From Sedimentibacter sp. SX930 (GTDB lineage: Bacteria; Bacillota; Bacilli; Lactobacillales; Aerococcaceae): a stretch of 64,000 bases of DNA. The stretch covers positions 1 to 64,000 of the forward strand of contig MUZD01000006.1 of NCBI GenBank assembly GCA_002155105.1. The letters are read 5' to 3'. Within the stretch, counting starts at the first letter, position 1, and the number at the start of each line of letters is the position of its first letter. A program made the position numbers and the translations under genes. The notes beneath the pieces are model-generated. The model was not told the DNA's origin, made no database searches, and saw nothing but the letters and a program-made list of their open reading frames with translations. Of the stretch, positions 24,600-33,952 are shown one piece after another.

Positions 24600-25604
24600 T
24601 TAGCTGATCACACTCGTAGGTTGATCCTGAAGGTAATTGACCAGATTATCCAAGGCGATTTCGATGGCCCGCAAGTTTGTTTCCTGCGAACCCCATGCGA
24701 TATGCTGCGTGATTCTGACATTATCCAACTGGAACAGTTCGATATTTTTGGTGGGCGGCTCTTCGGAGAGGACATCCAAGCCTGCCGCATAGATTTTGCC
24801 TGATTTCAACGCTTCAGTCAACGCCAGCTCGTCGATGATCTCTCCGCGGGCCGTGTTCAAAAGGATCACCCCATGCTTCATCTGGTCGATAGCCGCACGA
24901 TCGATCAGATGATAGGTTTCGCTCGTCAAAGGTGTATTGATTGAAATGATATCCGATTCCTCCAGCAACTGCTCCAGAGAGACTTGATCAATGAACTGAT
25001 AAGCTAGCCCCTCCTTATAGGTGCGGCTGTAGCCAAGAACATGCATCCCCAAAGCGTCGGACTTGCGGGCCAACTGGAAACCGATATTCCCCAATCCGAT
25101 GATGCCGATTGTTTTGCCGCTGATTTCCAGTTGCCTCGTTGCGGGAATGAACCAACTACCGGGCTGCGGGTCCGTCCAATCCGTACTTTTCACGATATCG
25201 CTGTTCGTTTGAACATTTTTACAGATATCAAACAAAAGTCCTAGCGTGAATTCGGCGATCGCTTCCGCACCATAGATGGTATTCGTCACGGTCACACCAT
25301 ATTTTTGCGTCAAAGCTTTATCCATCTCGGCATAGCCATGCGATAAGGTAGCCAAGTAGCGAATATTGGGATGTCTGATAAACAATTCTTCATTGAAATT
25401 CTCTTCGGTGATGAAAAAGCCGATAACGATTTCGGCATCGCCGATGGCTCGGTCATACGACTCGAAGGAAGAATCATGGACGATTTCGACCCGATAACCG
25501 GTTATTTCCGGTATGTCGGATATCCCTTCCCACGCATTCAAAAGATTTTGGAAATTATAGTTCGATGAATCCGGACGCCAGTTTTGTAGTATGACCGCCT
25601 TCAT
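24600..25604 (-). CDS. D-2-hydroxyacid dehydrogenase (NAD-dependent)
   Basis: A 334-residue enzyme of the D-isomer-specific 2-hydroxyacid dehydrogenase family. The nucleotide-binding motif is TIGIIGLGNIGFQLA (about residues 163-177), the catalytic Arg is in LLNTARGEIID, the Glu in LDVLSEEPP, and the His in ITQHIAWGSQET. The sequence is nearer to glycerate/phosphonate-type dehydrogenases (NTIYGAEAIAEFTLGLLFD) than to D-lactate dehydrogenase. Substrate unknown: glyoxylate, hydroxypyruvate or an aldonate-derived acid would fit. It stands between the ula region and the rhamnosidase cluster with its own terminator. Confidence 0.87.
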   Translation of the reverse strand: MKAVILQNWRPDSSNYNFQNLLNAWEGISDIPEITGYRVEIVHDSSFESYDRAIGDAEIVIGFFITEENFNEELFIRHPNIRYLATLSHGYAEMDKALTQKYGVTVTNTIYGAEAIAEFTLGLLFDICKNVQTNSDIVKSTDWTDPQPGSWFIPATRQLEISGKTIGIIGLGNIGFQLARKSDALGMHVLGYSRTYKEGLAYQFIDQVSLEQLLEESDIISINTPLTSETYHLIDRAAIDQMKHGVILLNTARGEIIDELALTEALKSGKIYAAGLDVLSEEPPTKNIELFQLDNVRITQHIAWGSQETNLRAIEIALDNLVNYLQDQPTSVIS

Positions 25605-25816
25605 ATATTTTCCTCCTTATTGAAAAAGTTCCACACTGGAATAACTTTTTGTGAAAAATTCTAACATGAAATTTGTTATAAATGAATATTAGAGTAGTTT
25701 TTTCAGAAATTCAAACTTATCCTGTCTTTTTCGAGTAAGAAAACCTCACACGCAACAATTGTTTTTTTCTTCATTTGAATATTTATGTCATATTTCCTGA
25801 TGTTTAGGTATGCGAA
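25605..25816. other. AT-rich upstream region of the hydroxyacid dehydrogenase
   Basis: No gene is seen. The region probably holds the promoter of the minus-strand dehydrogenase gene, but no pair of hexamers stands out clearly. Confidence 0.35.
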
Positions 25817-25860
25817 AAAAGAAGCTACCACCTCGATTTAATCAGATGGCAGCTTCTTTT
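25817..25860 (-). terminator. Terminator after the first GH78 gene
   Basis: AAAAGAAGCTGCCA pairs with TGGTAGCTTCTTTT and is followed by TTCGC on the minus strand. Confidence 0.82.
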
Positions 25861-25926
25861 CAATTAAATAACTTGCAATTATCCATAGTCAGCAAAACGT
25901 TTGTGCAGCCAAATCCAATAGATCCG

Positions 25927-28791
25927 TCAGGCGAAAGACGCATTCATCCGCTCCAAGGCTTGCTCGCTGACAAAATTAGAAACAATCGGCAGGTCCTTGA
26001 ATTTTTCCATCGGCATATCCAGATACTGCAAGGCGATGTCGTTGTTGCGCATCATCGGTAACTGTTCAAAAATCACTTTCCGGGCTGGGGTGTATTCCAG
26101 TAATTCCCGGAAAGACAACTCGGTTGTGACTTCAGGTCGATAGTTCCGTGTCGGCATGTACGTGACACGGTATTCACCTGCTTTGACTGTGACTTTTGTG
26201 CTATCCTCGGCAGCCACTGCAGACTGAAGCCACTCCGTTTTCTGCGCTTCTTCAAGAGCCAGATCCGGCAGGGTGATGGTGGCGGTCGTCCCGAAAGGCA
26301 CGCGGAAGGCGAAATCCAATTGTCCGTCCGCCAATAGTTCCCACGCGCTTTCGATGCGACCGGATACCGATTGATAATACCCTTCTGCTTTGCCCAACTG
26401 CGCGCTTGGTTGCGGTGACAGGAAGAAATGTTTGTATCCTGGCTGATTGCTGTCCGCCTGGATGCCCAGGACGCAACGGTACAGCCATTCCACGATTGAT
26501 CCATAAGCATAGTGGTTCAGGGAGTTCATGTCCGTTCCGGAGATTTTTCCGTCCGGCAGAATCGAATTCCAGCGTTCCCAGATGGTGGTTGCGCCCATCT
26601 TCACCGCGAACAGCCAGCTCGGATAATCCTCATTCAGCAACAAACCATAAGCCAGTTCGTTCATGCCGTTCTTGCTCAAAGCCTCGGCAAAATACGGCGT
26701 CCCAACGAACCCGGTCTGCAGGTGGACGCCGCTGGAAATGACTTTATCATAGAAGTCTTTTGTCATCCGCTCTTTGAATGGTTCCGGGCAGAGATCGAAA
26801 TAATGGAAGAGGATGTAGGCAGTCTGGGTCGTCACCGCCAGACGCCCCGTCGCGGTCAGGTATTCGTTTTGGATGGCTTGTTTCACTTCCGCGGCCAATT
26901 TGGTGTACGCCAACGCATCATGCGCATTGCCCAAAACCTCAGCGGCCTGCGCCAGCAAGGAAGCCGAATGATAGTAGTATACGGATGCGACCAACGACGT
27001 ATCGGTTCCGCCCATAGGCGAGTGCGGATTGTCCCCGTCCAACGCCAACCAGTCGCCGAACTGGAAGCCGGTCGTCCAGAGGCGTTTGCCGCCGGATTTC
27101 ATATCCTCGCGAACGATATAGCCCACCCAATCCTTCATGGTTTGATATTGTTCCTTCAGCAATGAACGGTCCCCGTACTGCTCATAGAGTACCCAGGGAA
27201 TGACCGTCGCCGCATCCGACCAGGCCGCCGCTCCGGTACCGGTCACAAAACCGGCATCATCTTTTGGTTTGATCTGCGGAACCACAAATGGAACGGATCC
27301 ATTGAGCGCTTTTTGCTCAAGACGCAAATCGTGCATGAATTTTTTATAGAAAGCCGGTGTATACATATGGTAGCTGGCTGTCCGGGCAAAGATCTGGGCG
27401 TCACCAGTCCAGCCCATGCGCTCATCTCGTTGCGGACAATCCGTCGGCACATCCAGGAAGTTGCCTTTTTGCCCCCAAAGCGCATTCTTCAGCAATTGGT
27501 TCACATCCGGATTGGCTGTGATCATGCCGCTCGTCTCTTCCAATTCGCTCTGTAGCACGTAGCCTTTGAAGCCAAGATCCTGCTTCAGAAGATCGAAGCC
27601 AGTTATTTTTGCGTAACGGAAGCCGTAAAAAGTGAAGTACGGGCGCACTTCTGCCGGTTTCCCATTACTGATGTAAGTGAATTTTGCTTCCGCCGTGCGC
27701 AGATTATCGCGGTAAAAGTTGCCTTCCTGCAGCACTTCGCCGACCTCATAGGTGATGGTTGTTCCTTTTGGCACATCAGCGGTGAAAGTGATCCAGCCGG
27801 TCATGTTCTGCTTGAAATCCAGCACCTGTTCCCCTGCTGGAGTCAGGATCAGTTCCGGCACAAAGGCATCCACGATTTTGACTGGAACGCTCAACCGTGC
27901 CTGAAGTTTTTCGGTATCCGTATCGCTCAGTTGCATCGGTTCCCAGCAATCATCTGATTCTGATTCGCTGTATTTGTTCCAAGCGTCGATTTCCAGGTTC
28001 GCGTCATAGACTTCCCCGTCGTAGATGCTGCTGGAGACGAGCGGTCCTTCCGCCACTTCCCATGTATCATCACTTGCGATGGTTTCTTCCGTTCCGTCCT
28101 CATAAGTGACGAGGCATTCCGCAATCAGACGGAACTGGTCCCCGTACAGATTTTCGTATCCGCCGTCGAAACCGAAGCGGCCTTTGAACCAACCGTCCCC
28201 AAGCATCAAGCCTATTGCGTTTCCGCCTGCTTGAAGGGCTTTTGTCACATCGTAAGTCTGGTATTGCTGCCAAAAATCATAGGAATGGAAGCCGGGAGCC
28301 AAATATTCATCACCGATTTTTTCACCGTTCAGGTACAGTTCATAAATGCCCAGTCCTGTCGCATAAACGCGCGCTTTGCGGATAGGTTTTTCAGACAGTC
28401 GGAACAATTTCCGCACAATCGGCATCCGTTCCAGCTTTCGGGCAGGTTCGATCCATTTCCCGTTCCACTGTTCTTCTTCCTTCGCCGTTTCGAAGTACTG
28501 GATTTCGGAATACGACTCGTCTCCGCCAGCATTCTTCGCGATCACTTTCCAGAAGTAGCGCGTGCGCGGCTGCAGTTTGATTTCCGGCTGATAGCACAGC
28601 GGATCCAAATCGGCTTGCAACCCGCTGTCATGGATGACCTCTTCAAAGTTCTCATCCAGTGCAATGATGACCTGGGTCCCTTGCAGTTCTTCCTCAAACG
28701 GCGCGTCAATTATCCAAGACAATGTCACTGTGTCCATCAAAAAACCGATAGGATTCAGGATGTGATTGCTTTTCAGATTATATATATTCAT
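25927..28791 (-). CDS. GH78 alpha-L-rhamnosidase, paralog 1
   Basis: A 954-residue intracellular glycosidase (no signal peptide) that removes terminal alpha-L-rhamnose from glycosides. Domain order: N-terminal beta-sandwich domains (residues about 1-400, including ARVYATGLGIYELYLNGEKIGDEYLAPGFH), then the (alpha/alpha)6 barrel, then a C-terminal beta domain. The acidic catalytic motif DCPQRDERMGWTGD lies at about 451-464, the partner Glu in TTIWERWNS. The start at MNIYNLK has GGGGG 8 bases upstream. The gene lies 55 bp after the GPH transporter, separated by a hairpin. Rhamnose released here would enter the rhaBAD pathway at 52-57 kb. Confidence 0.92.
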   Translation of the reverse strand: MNIYNLKSNHILNPIGFLMDTVTLSWIIDAPFEEELQGTQVIIALDENFEEVIHDSGLQADLDPLCYQPEIKLQPRTRYFWKVIAKNAGGDESYSEIQYFETAKEEEQWNGKWIEPARKLERMPIVRKLFRLSEKPIRKARVYATGLGIYELYLNGEKIGDEYLAPGFHSYDFWQQYQTYDVTKALQAGGNAIGLMLGDGWFKGRFGFDGGYENLYGDQFRLIAECLVTYEDGTEETIASDDTWEVAEGPLVSSSIYDGEVYDANLEIDAWNKYSESESDDCWEPMQLSDTDTEKLQARLSVPVKIVDAFVPELILTPAGEQVLDFKQNMTGWITFTADVPKGTTITYEVGEVLQEGNFYRDNLRTAEAKFTYISNGKPAEVRPYFTFYGFRYAKITGFDLLKQDLGFKGYVLQSELEETSGMITANPDVNQLLKNALWGQKGNFLDVPTDCPQRDERMGWTGDAQIFARTASYHMYTPAFYKKFMHDLRLEQKALNGSVPFVVPQIKPKDDAGFVTGTGAAAWSDAATVIPWVLYEQYGDRSLLKEQYQTMKDWVGYIVREDMKSGGKRLWTTGFQFGDWLALDGDNPHSPMGGTDTSLVASVYYYHSASLLAQAAEVLGNAHDALAYTKLAAEVKQAIQNEYLTATGRLAVTTQTAYILFHYFDLCPEPFKERMTKDFYDKVISSGVHLQTGFVGTPYFAEALSKNGMNELAYGLLLNEDYPSWLFAVKMGATTIWERWNSILPDGKISGTDMNSLNHYAYGSIVEWLYRCVLGIQADSNQPGYKHFFLSPQPSAQLGKAEGYYQSVSGRIESAWELLADGQLDFAFRVPFGTTATITLPDLALEEAQKTEWLQSAVAAEDSTKVTVKAGEYRVTYMPTRNYRPEVTTELSFRELLEYTPARKVIFEQLPMMRNNDIALQYLDMPMEKFKDLPIVSNFVSEQALERMNASFA

Positions 28792-28816
28792 TGTGTGTGC
28801 CCCCATCTTAAAAAAT

Positions 28817-28840
28817 AGGCTGCCTATGATACGGCAGCCT
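28817..28840 (-). terminator. Hairpin between the transporter and GH78 genes
   Basis: AGGCTGCC-gtatcata-GGCAGCCT followed by ATTTTTTAAG on the minus strand. It may reduce, not abolish, read-through into the rhamnosidase gene. Confidence 0.75.
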
Positions 28841-28846
28841 GTAACA

Positions 28847-30223
28847 TTATCCGTTCACTCGTTTTGCTTTCAAGTCTTCCGCGATTTCAGGAAGTTTTTT
28901 GTCCAAGTCATAGAACAGAATCAACAAAATACATATTGCCGTGAAGGCGATCGGCAGATAGGCGAAAATAGCCTTGATCGCGAATAAAGCTTCAGCTGAT
29001 TGCGTTACGCCTTGCGAGACATAACCGCCAAGTCCCAAAACAACACCCAGAATCAGGCCGCCCACTCCGGATCCGACTTTTTCGGCAAAAGTTCCTGCCG
29101 AGAAAATCAAACCTTCGCTGCGGATGCCCGTTTTCCATTCGCCGTAATCGGCAACGTCACCCAACATAGCGAATCCAGCAACAGCTCCCGGAGCGATGCC
29201 CAGTCCGCGGATGACCAAACCGACCAAAATCATGGAGAAGTTTTCCGGGAACAGCGCGATGATCAGCAAACCTATCATCATTACGATGCCTCCGATCAAA
29301 GTGATCGTCTTTTTGCTGAATTTGCTCAGCAGAAACGGCATGAACACTGCTCCGGCCGCAATCGGCATAAAGGAAAGGATACCGATGACCGCCACTTTTG
29401 CGGGATCTCCCAAAATCCATTGGGCATAGAAAATGTTGATACCTCCCAAACCGGAGCTGATGAAACTTATTAGCATATACAGGATCATGATGACCCAGTA
29501 TTTATTCTGAAACAGTGCTTTGATGTTTGTTTTCAACGGTACCTTTTCGACAGCCACAGTAGACTCGATTACACGTTCCTTTGAATTTTTGAACAGTATC
29601 AGCAACAGCACTGTTGAGATCACGCCGAAAACAGCAGCCATCCACGTCCAAGCCTGTTTATCGCCACCGAAGAAGTTGACGACCGGCAGAACCACTGCAG
29701 TCACGCCCATTGCCCCCACGAATCCGGCCAATGTACGCGATGTCGAAAGGTTGCCGCGATCGACAGGATTTGAGGTCGTCGTACCGATCATTGCATTATA
29801 GGGAACCATCGTCGCCGTGTATACACCAGCCAAAGCAATCACATACGTTACGAAAGCATAGATGGCTTTGCCCGTCGATCCCAAGAAATCAGGGGAAGTG
29901 AATAAGAGTATCATTGCCAAAGCATAAGGGATTGCCATCCATAAAATCCAAGGTCTGGCCTTTCCGTGTTTCGAACGTGTCTTGTCGACGATCGCACCCA
30001 TCGCCAAATCGGAAGCGCCATCAAAAAGTCGCGCCCATAACAGGATGTTCCCGACGATGACTGCACTCAGACCGACCACATCGGTATAGTAGTAAGTGAT
30101 GAAGGAACTGGCCGTCGTAAGCATCAGATTGGCCGCCAGATTCCCGAAACCGAACGTCAGCTTCTCACTCAGCGGCAGCTTGTTTTCGTCAGCTTGATCC
30201 AAAATTCTTGTTTCAGTTGCCAT
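28847..30223 (-). CDS. GPH family sugar:cation symporter (MFS-like)
   Basis: A 458-residue permease with twelve hydrophobic segments, of the glycoside-pentoside-hexuronide:cation family (MelB/YicJ/LacS-like). The start KLPLSEKLTFGFGNLAANLM, the FDGASDLAMGAIVDKTRSKHGKARPW loop with its conserved aspartates, and GLGIAPGAVAGFAMLGDVADYGEWKTG are typical. It would import an oligosaccharide or glycoside with Na+ or H+. Lying between an AraC regulator and a GH78 gene, its likely substrate is a rhamnose-containing glycoside. AAAGGAG lies 9 bases before ATG. Confidence 0.9.
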   Translation of the reverse strand: MATETRILDQADENKLPLSEKLTFGFGNLAANLMLTTASSFITYYYTDVVGLSAVIVGNILLWARLFDGASDLAMGAIVDKTRSKHGKARPWILWMAIPYALAMILLFTSPDFLGSTGKAIYAFVTYVIALAGVYTATMVPYNAMIGTTTSNPVDRGNLSTSRTLAGFVGAMGVTAVVLPVVNFFGGDKQAWTWMAAVFGVISTVLLLILFKNSKERVIESTVAVEKVPLKTNIKALFQNKYWVIMILYMLISFISSGLGGINIFYAQWILGDPAKVAVIGILSFMPIAAGAVFMPFLLSKFSKKTITLIGGIVMMIGLLIIALFPENFSMILVGLVIRGLGIAPGAVAGFAMLGDVADYGEWKTGIRSEGLIFSAGTFAEKVGSGVGGLILGVVLGLGGYVSQGVTQSAEALFAIKAIFAYLPIAFTAICILLILFYDLDKKLPEIAEDLKAKRVNG

Positions 30224-30319
30224 AATTATTCTCTCCTTTGTTCTGTTTTGTTTACACCCTTATTAAACCGCTTTCGGCAAAGGCTTACAATGTCGCCTGA
30301 ACAGAACAAAGTGGTCAAA

Positions 30320-31324
30320 CTACAGGTCCCTGTGCAAGGCTTCCTCGCGGATCTGACCTGGCGTCTTGCCATGCGTTTTTTTGAAGGACCTGAAAAAGTA
30401 GCTCGTGTCCAGATAGCCGATTTCCTCGGATATTTCCTCCATCGAATAATTTGAATAAAGCAGCAGATGGTGCGCGTGAAGCATGCGTTGGCGCTGCAGC
30501 AACTGTTTGAAAGTATCTCCCGTCTCTTTTTTGATCAGATTCCCCAAGTAATTCTTGTTGAAGCCCAATTGTTGCGCCAACATTTCCAAAGAAAGAGTGC
30601 GGTAATCCTTTTCGATGATGGCCAACGCTTCGGTGACGACCTGATTGTGGTGTCGTTGCTGTCCTTTCGTTTCTTCTTCAAATGTGCGCGCCAGTTCCAT
30701 GAACAGCAACGGCAGATAGAGGTGGATCACTTCGATATTCGGTTCAGTTCCGCCGTAGTATTCCTCCAAAATGTAATGCATGAAGGTCTGGACCTTTTGA
30801 TTTTCTCCCGTCCGGAAGACCAAAAACTGATCCTCCTCATGGGTGCGCTGGCTTGCCAGCACCAGGAACTCAGTCAATACTCCGCGTTTTCTCACGAGCT
30901 GCTGGAGGATTTTGGTATTGATCGTCTCCACTTTCAACAGGACATTGACGAGGATATCGTTCTCGCCCAGTGCCTGGAAAGAATGCGAGCTGCCCCGATC
31001 CAGCATGATGATGTCACCTTCATGGAGGATGATTTTTTCACCGCTCACTTCCTGGGTGCAGGAACCGGAATACATATAGTTCAATTCCAAAAACTGATGG
31101 TGGTGCAAGGGCATATCCGAATAGCGGTTGTGTTTACGGATATGGACGTCCCCTTTTTTGAAGAACATTTCCTCACTCAGAAGGAAATCGCCATTTAAGC
31201 GGAACTTATCCCCACTCAAAATCAGTTCATCGAGAATGTCCGGATCCGTCACATTGAACCCAGATTTCCGCTGCTCTTTTTCGACATTGGTCTCTTCCCT
31301 TAAAAAACGATCCAGTTCAAACAT
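30320..31324 (-). CDS. AraC family regulator with cupin-like sensor, paralog 1
   Basis: A 334-residue regulator with an N-terminal cupin-type ligand domain (HNRYSDMPLHHHQFLELNYMYSGSCTQ) and a C-terminal double helix-turn-helix of the AraC/XylS type (SLEMLAQQLGFNKNYLGNLI and ISEEIGYLDTSYFFRSFKKTHGKTPGQIR). It closely resembles the regulators at 33941-34939 and 56863-57819. The start MFELDRF follows GAGGAG by 7 bases. It lies directly upstream of the GPH transporter and GH78 gene and probably activates them in response to rhamnose or a rhamnoside. Confidence 0.88.
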   Translation of the reverse strand: MFELDRFLREETNVEKEQRKSGFNVTDPDILDELILSGDKFRLNGDFLLSEEMFFKKGDVHIRKHNRYSDMPLHHHQFLELNYMYSGSCTQEVSGEKIILHEGDIIMLDRGSSHSFQALGENDILVNVLLKVETINTKILQQLVRKRGVLTEFLVLASQRTHEEDQFLVFRTGENQKVQTFMHYILEEYYGGTEPNIEVIHLYLPLLFMELARTFEEETKGQQRHHNQVVTEALAIIEKDYRTLSLEMLAQQLGFNKNYLGNLIKKETGDTFKQLLQRQRMLHAHHLLLYSNYSMEEISEEIGYLDTSYFFRSFKKTHGKTPGQIREEALHRDL

Positions 31325-31408
31325 TTTGCCGCTCCTCTCTAACGTTATCTCACCCACCATTATACAGAAAAGCCCAACCGGACTCATCAGGTTGGGCTCT
31401 AAAAAAAT

Positions 31409-33088
31409 CTATCTGCGGGCATCCATCAGTCCGCAATAAGGATCGATCGGACTTACGCCTTTGAAATCACTCTTGCCGAGAAGTTTGGCGACTAGCGCTT
31501 CAATTATCATCTGATGATTATCGTAGGCATTGATGTAGGTCCTCACCATCGGCACATCCATCAGATGGTAGGGATTGCCCAGGCTCGCGAATACGGTAGG
31601 TACTTCATCGACGAACCAGGGGATATTGTTTCCCAGACCGAAGAAGGTATACCAGTTGATTCTTGTCGTTGTGGCGTTGCTGCGGTTTTCGACATTGGCC
31701 AGATAGAGGACAGCATCATATTTGGAACGGAACTGGGAAACGGATTCGAATCCGGTCGTGAAATCTTCTGGCTGATACAACGTCACCTGGAAGCCTTCCT
31801 TCTCCAAAAGCGGCAGCACCTTGGAAAAAATCTGGCGGTTCGATTCCTCATAAGGCCCCAGCAGTTGCAGCAACAGACGCGGTGTCGCGTCGGGTCGCAA
31901 CGGCAGGTTTGCGGCTGTATCCTTAACGAGCGTGATACCGTTGTCGGCTGCTTCCATAGCCCATTGAACGTGTTGTTCCGCCTGAAGGACAGCCAGTTCT
32001 TCCTTTGCCGGAACCAACAATGCATCCGCCTGTTTTTCAGGCAACTTCAATGCTGCTTTCATCGCCAGAATGCGGGTGACAGCTTCATCGATCCGTTCCA
32101 ACTTCAGGATGCCATTTTCAATCCCTTCCTTCATGAAGCGGATATCCTCCTCCAAGTCTTTGTTGAACAGGAATATATCGCACCCAGCTGCGATCGCTGT
32201 CGGAACGGCCAAACGCCGCTCCATCGCCGCGCAAAAACCGACCATCGGCGTCGCATCGCTTGTGATGACGCCATTGAATCCGAGTTCCTCGCGCAACAGT
32301 TCCTGCATGATGACCGGAGACAAGGTGGCCGGCAGAAAAGCATCTGCTTCTTCCTTCTGGACGGCAGGCAAAGCGATATGGCCGATCATTACGGAAAGCG
32401 CTCCGGCTTCAATGAGACCCGAATAGACTTTCCCATAGGTATTCCGCCATTCTTCGAGAGGTAGAGTGTTGACCGAAGTCACCAAGTGCTGATCGCGGAA
32501 GTCGATACCGTCCCCGGGGAAGTGTTTGATTGAAGCCGCCACACCGTTTTGCTGCACGCCTTCAACGTATCCTTGCGCATAGTTCAGGACGGTTTCGGGA
32601 TCGCTGCCGTACGTGCGCACGTTCGTGATCGGATTGTGGCAATTGTAGTCGATGTCCACGACCGGCGCGAAGGCCCAGTTCACCCCTACCGCTGAGCCTT
32701 CCTTGGCGCAGACTTCACCGAGATGGTGCCCAAATTCGGCATCCTGACCAGCCGCCAACAGCATCGGATTGCCTATGCGCGTACCGTCAACGGCGCTTCC
32801 TGTACCTCCCGCTTCCAAGTTGGCTGCAATCAGCAATGGAATCTTGGCTTGTTGTTGCAGATAACGTTGCGCTTGCTGCACTTCTTCACCTTTTCCGGGA
32901 CGGAACAGCAAGCCACCGATTTTTTTGTTCACGGCCAAGTCAAACAGCGCCTTTTCATCCGTGAACATGCCGATTGGGCAGAACAGCTGCCCCACTTTTT
33001 CATCCAACGTCAAGTTTGCCAAAGTCCGGTTTACCCATGCTATTTGTTCATCCTTCAGGTAAAAAGGATTCCCCTTCAAATCGATCAT
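31409..33088 (-). CDS. GH3 family enzyme, NagZ-type; possible beta-glycoside phosphorylase
   Basis: A 559-residue cytoplasmic GH3 protein. The nucleophile is Asp278 in GVITSDATPM. KHFPGDGIDFRDQH (188-201) is the NagZ loop, and the Asp199-x-His201 pair aligns with the Asp/His acid-base dyad of NagZ-type enzymes, not with the distant Glu of classical beta-glucosidases. GH3 enzymes with this dyad have been reported to be phosphorylases. The usual second His of KHFPGHG is Asp here. A C-terminal alpha/beta domain (about 370-559) is present. The start codon overlaps the stop of the beta-phosphoglucomutase gene (ATGA), so the pair is translated together. The substrate is inferred to be a beta-glucoside; a GlcNAc-like substrate is the alternative. 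Confidence 0.85.
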   Translation of the reverse strand: MIDLKGNPFYLKDEQIAWVNRTLANLTLDEKVGQLFCPIGMFTDEKALFDLAVNKKIGGLLFRPGKGEEVQQAQRYLQQQAKIPLLIAANLEAGGTGSAVDGTRIGNPMLLAAGQDAEFGHHLGEVCAKEGSAVGVNWAFAPVVDIDYNCHNPITNVRTYGSDPETVLNYAQGYVEGVQQNGVAASIKHFPGDGIDFRDQHLVTSVNTLPLEEWRNTYGKVYSGLIEAGALSVMIGHIALPAVQKEEADAFLPATLSPVIMQELLREELGFNGVITSDATPMVGFCAAMERRLAVPTAIAAGCDIFLFNKDLEEDIRFMKEGIENGILKLERIDEAVTRILAMKAALKLPEKQADALLVPAKEELAVLQAEQHVQWAMEAADNGITLVKDTAANLPLRPDATPRLLLQLLGPYEESNRQIFSKVLPLLEKEGFQVTLYQPEDFTTGFESVSQFRSKYDAVLYLANVENRSNATTTRINWYTFFGLGNNIPWFVDEVPTVFASLGNPYHLMDVPMVRTYINAYDNHQMIIEALVAKLLGKSDFKGVSPIDPYCGLMDARR

Positions 33089-33768
33089 CCTTCAACACGC
33101 TCCTTCATCGTCACTTCGCGTACAATTTCTTCCAGGTTTAATTCTTTTGTAGCCGTCACTTCAATGTCGGGGAGCCACTCACCAAAAGCTGGGATGCCGA
33201 TGGCGACGGCGGGCATGCCCGCCCGTTTGATCCCTTCGATGCCAGCCAATGAGTCTTCGAAGCCGATGCATGCGTGTGTTTCCAGACCCAAAGCCTGAGC
33301 CGCCCTTTCGAAGATCTCCGGATGCGGCTTGTTCTGTTTCAGAGATTCCGGATCGACGACGGCATTGAACGAAGCCGACAGACCCAGTCTTTCCAGAATG
33401 AGCGGCGCATTTTTACTGGCGGAGGCGATTGCCATGTGGTAGCCTGCATGTTTTGCTTCTTCCAAAAGCTCCGAGATACCCGGCAGGATGTCCGCTGCCG
33501 TAATCTCCGCGATCAACTCCAGGTAATGCGCATTTTTTTCTTTCAACAGCTGTTCTTTTTCTTCCGCATTAAGGAGAAGGCTCGGCTTTTCAGCCAAAAT
33601 CAGTTCCAAGGATTCAGTCCTGCTGATGCCTTTGAGTCGTTCGTTCCATTCGCGGTCGATCACGATCCCCAATCGATCCGCTATCCTTTTCCACGCCAAG
33701 TAGTGTCGTTCCGCTGTATCGGTGATGACACCGTCCAAATCAAATACCAATCCTTTTATTTCGCTCAT
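33085..33768 (-). CDS. pgmB: Beta-phosphoglucomutase
   Basis: A 227-residue HAD-superfamily mutase that converts beta-D-glucose 1-phosphate to glucose 6-phosphate. VFDLDGVITDTAE carries nucleophile Asp10 and acid/base Asp12. ERLKGISRTESLELIL is the substrate-specificity cap motif, IASASKNAPLILERL and KPHPEIFE follow, and GFEDSLAGIEGIKRAG binds Mg2+. The match to the Lactococcus beta-PGM layout is close. Beta-PGM is normally paired with an enzyme that makes beta-glucose 1-phosphate; here the only overlapping partner is the GH3 gene. It is the first gene of this two-gene unit. Confidence 0.9.
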   Translation of the reverse strand: MSEIKGLVFDLDGVITDTAERHYLAWKRIADRLGIVIDREWNERLKGISRTESLELILAEKPSLLLNAEEKEQLLKEKNAHYLELIAEITAADILPGISELLEEAKHAGYHMAIASASKNAPLILERLGLSASFNAVVDPESLKQNKPHPEIFERAAQALGLETHACIGFEDSLAGIEGIKRAGMPAVAIGIPAFGEWLPDIEVTATKELNLEEIVREVTMKERVEG

Positions 33769-33922
33769 TTGTCTGCTCCATTCGAAGAATCCTAGTTTAC
33801 ACCTTCATCCTACCGAATTGGAGCATCCCGAACAATGGCAGAACCAAAGCGCATACTGTCCAAATCACAGGTCTGTTCCTGCTTTCCCAAAATAAGTAAA
33901 TCTCATATCCATTCAGACAAGC

Positions 33923-33952
33923 AAAAAAGCTATGAATTTCTCATAGCTTTTT
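33923..33952 (-). terminator. Terminator of the second AraC gene
   Basis: AAAGCTATGA/TCATAGCTTT stem, overlapping the stop codon, followed by TTTGC on the minus strand. Confidence 0.82.

Noticed and set aside
30224-30319. cre site in front of the GPH transporter (GAAAGCGGTTT)
   Set aside because: Three mismatches to the consensus, including the essential outer TG; too weak to annotate.
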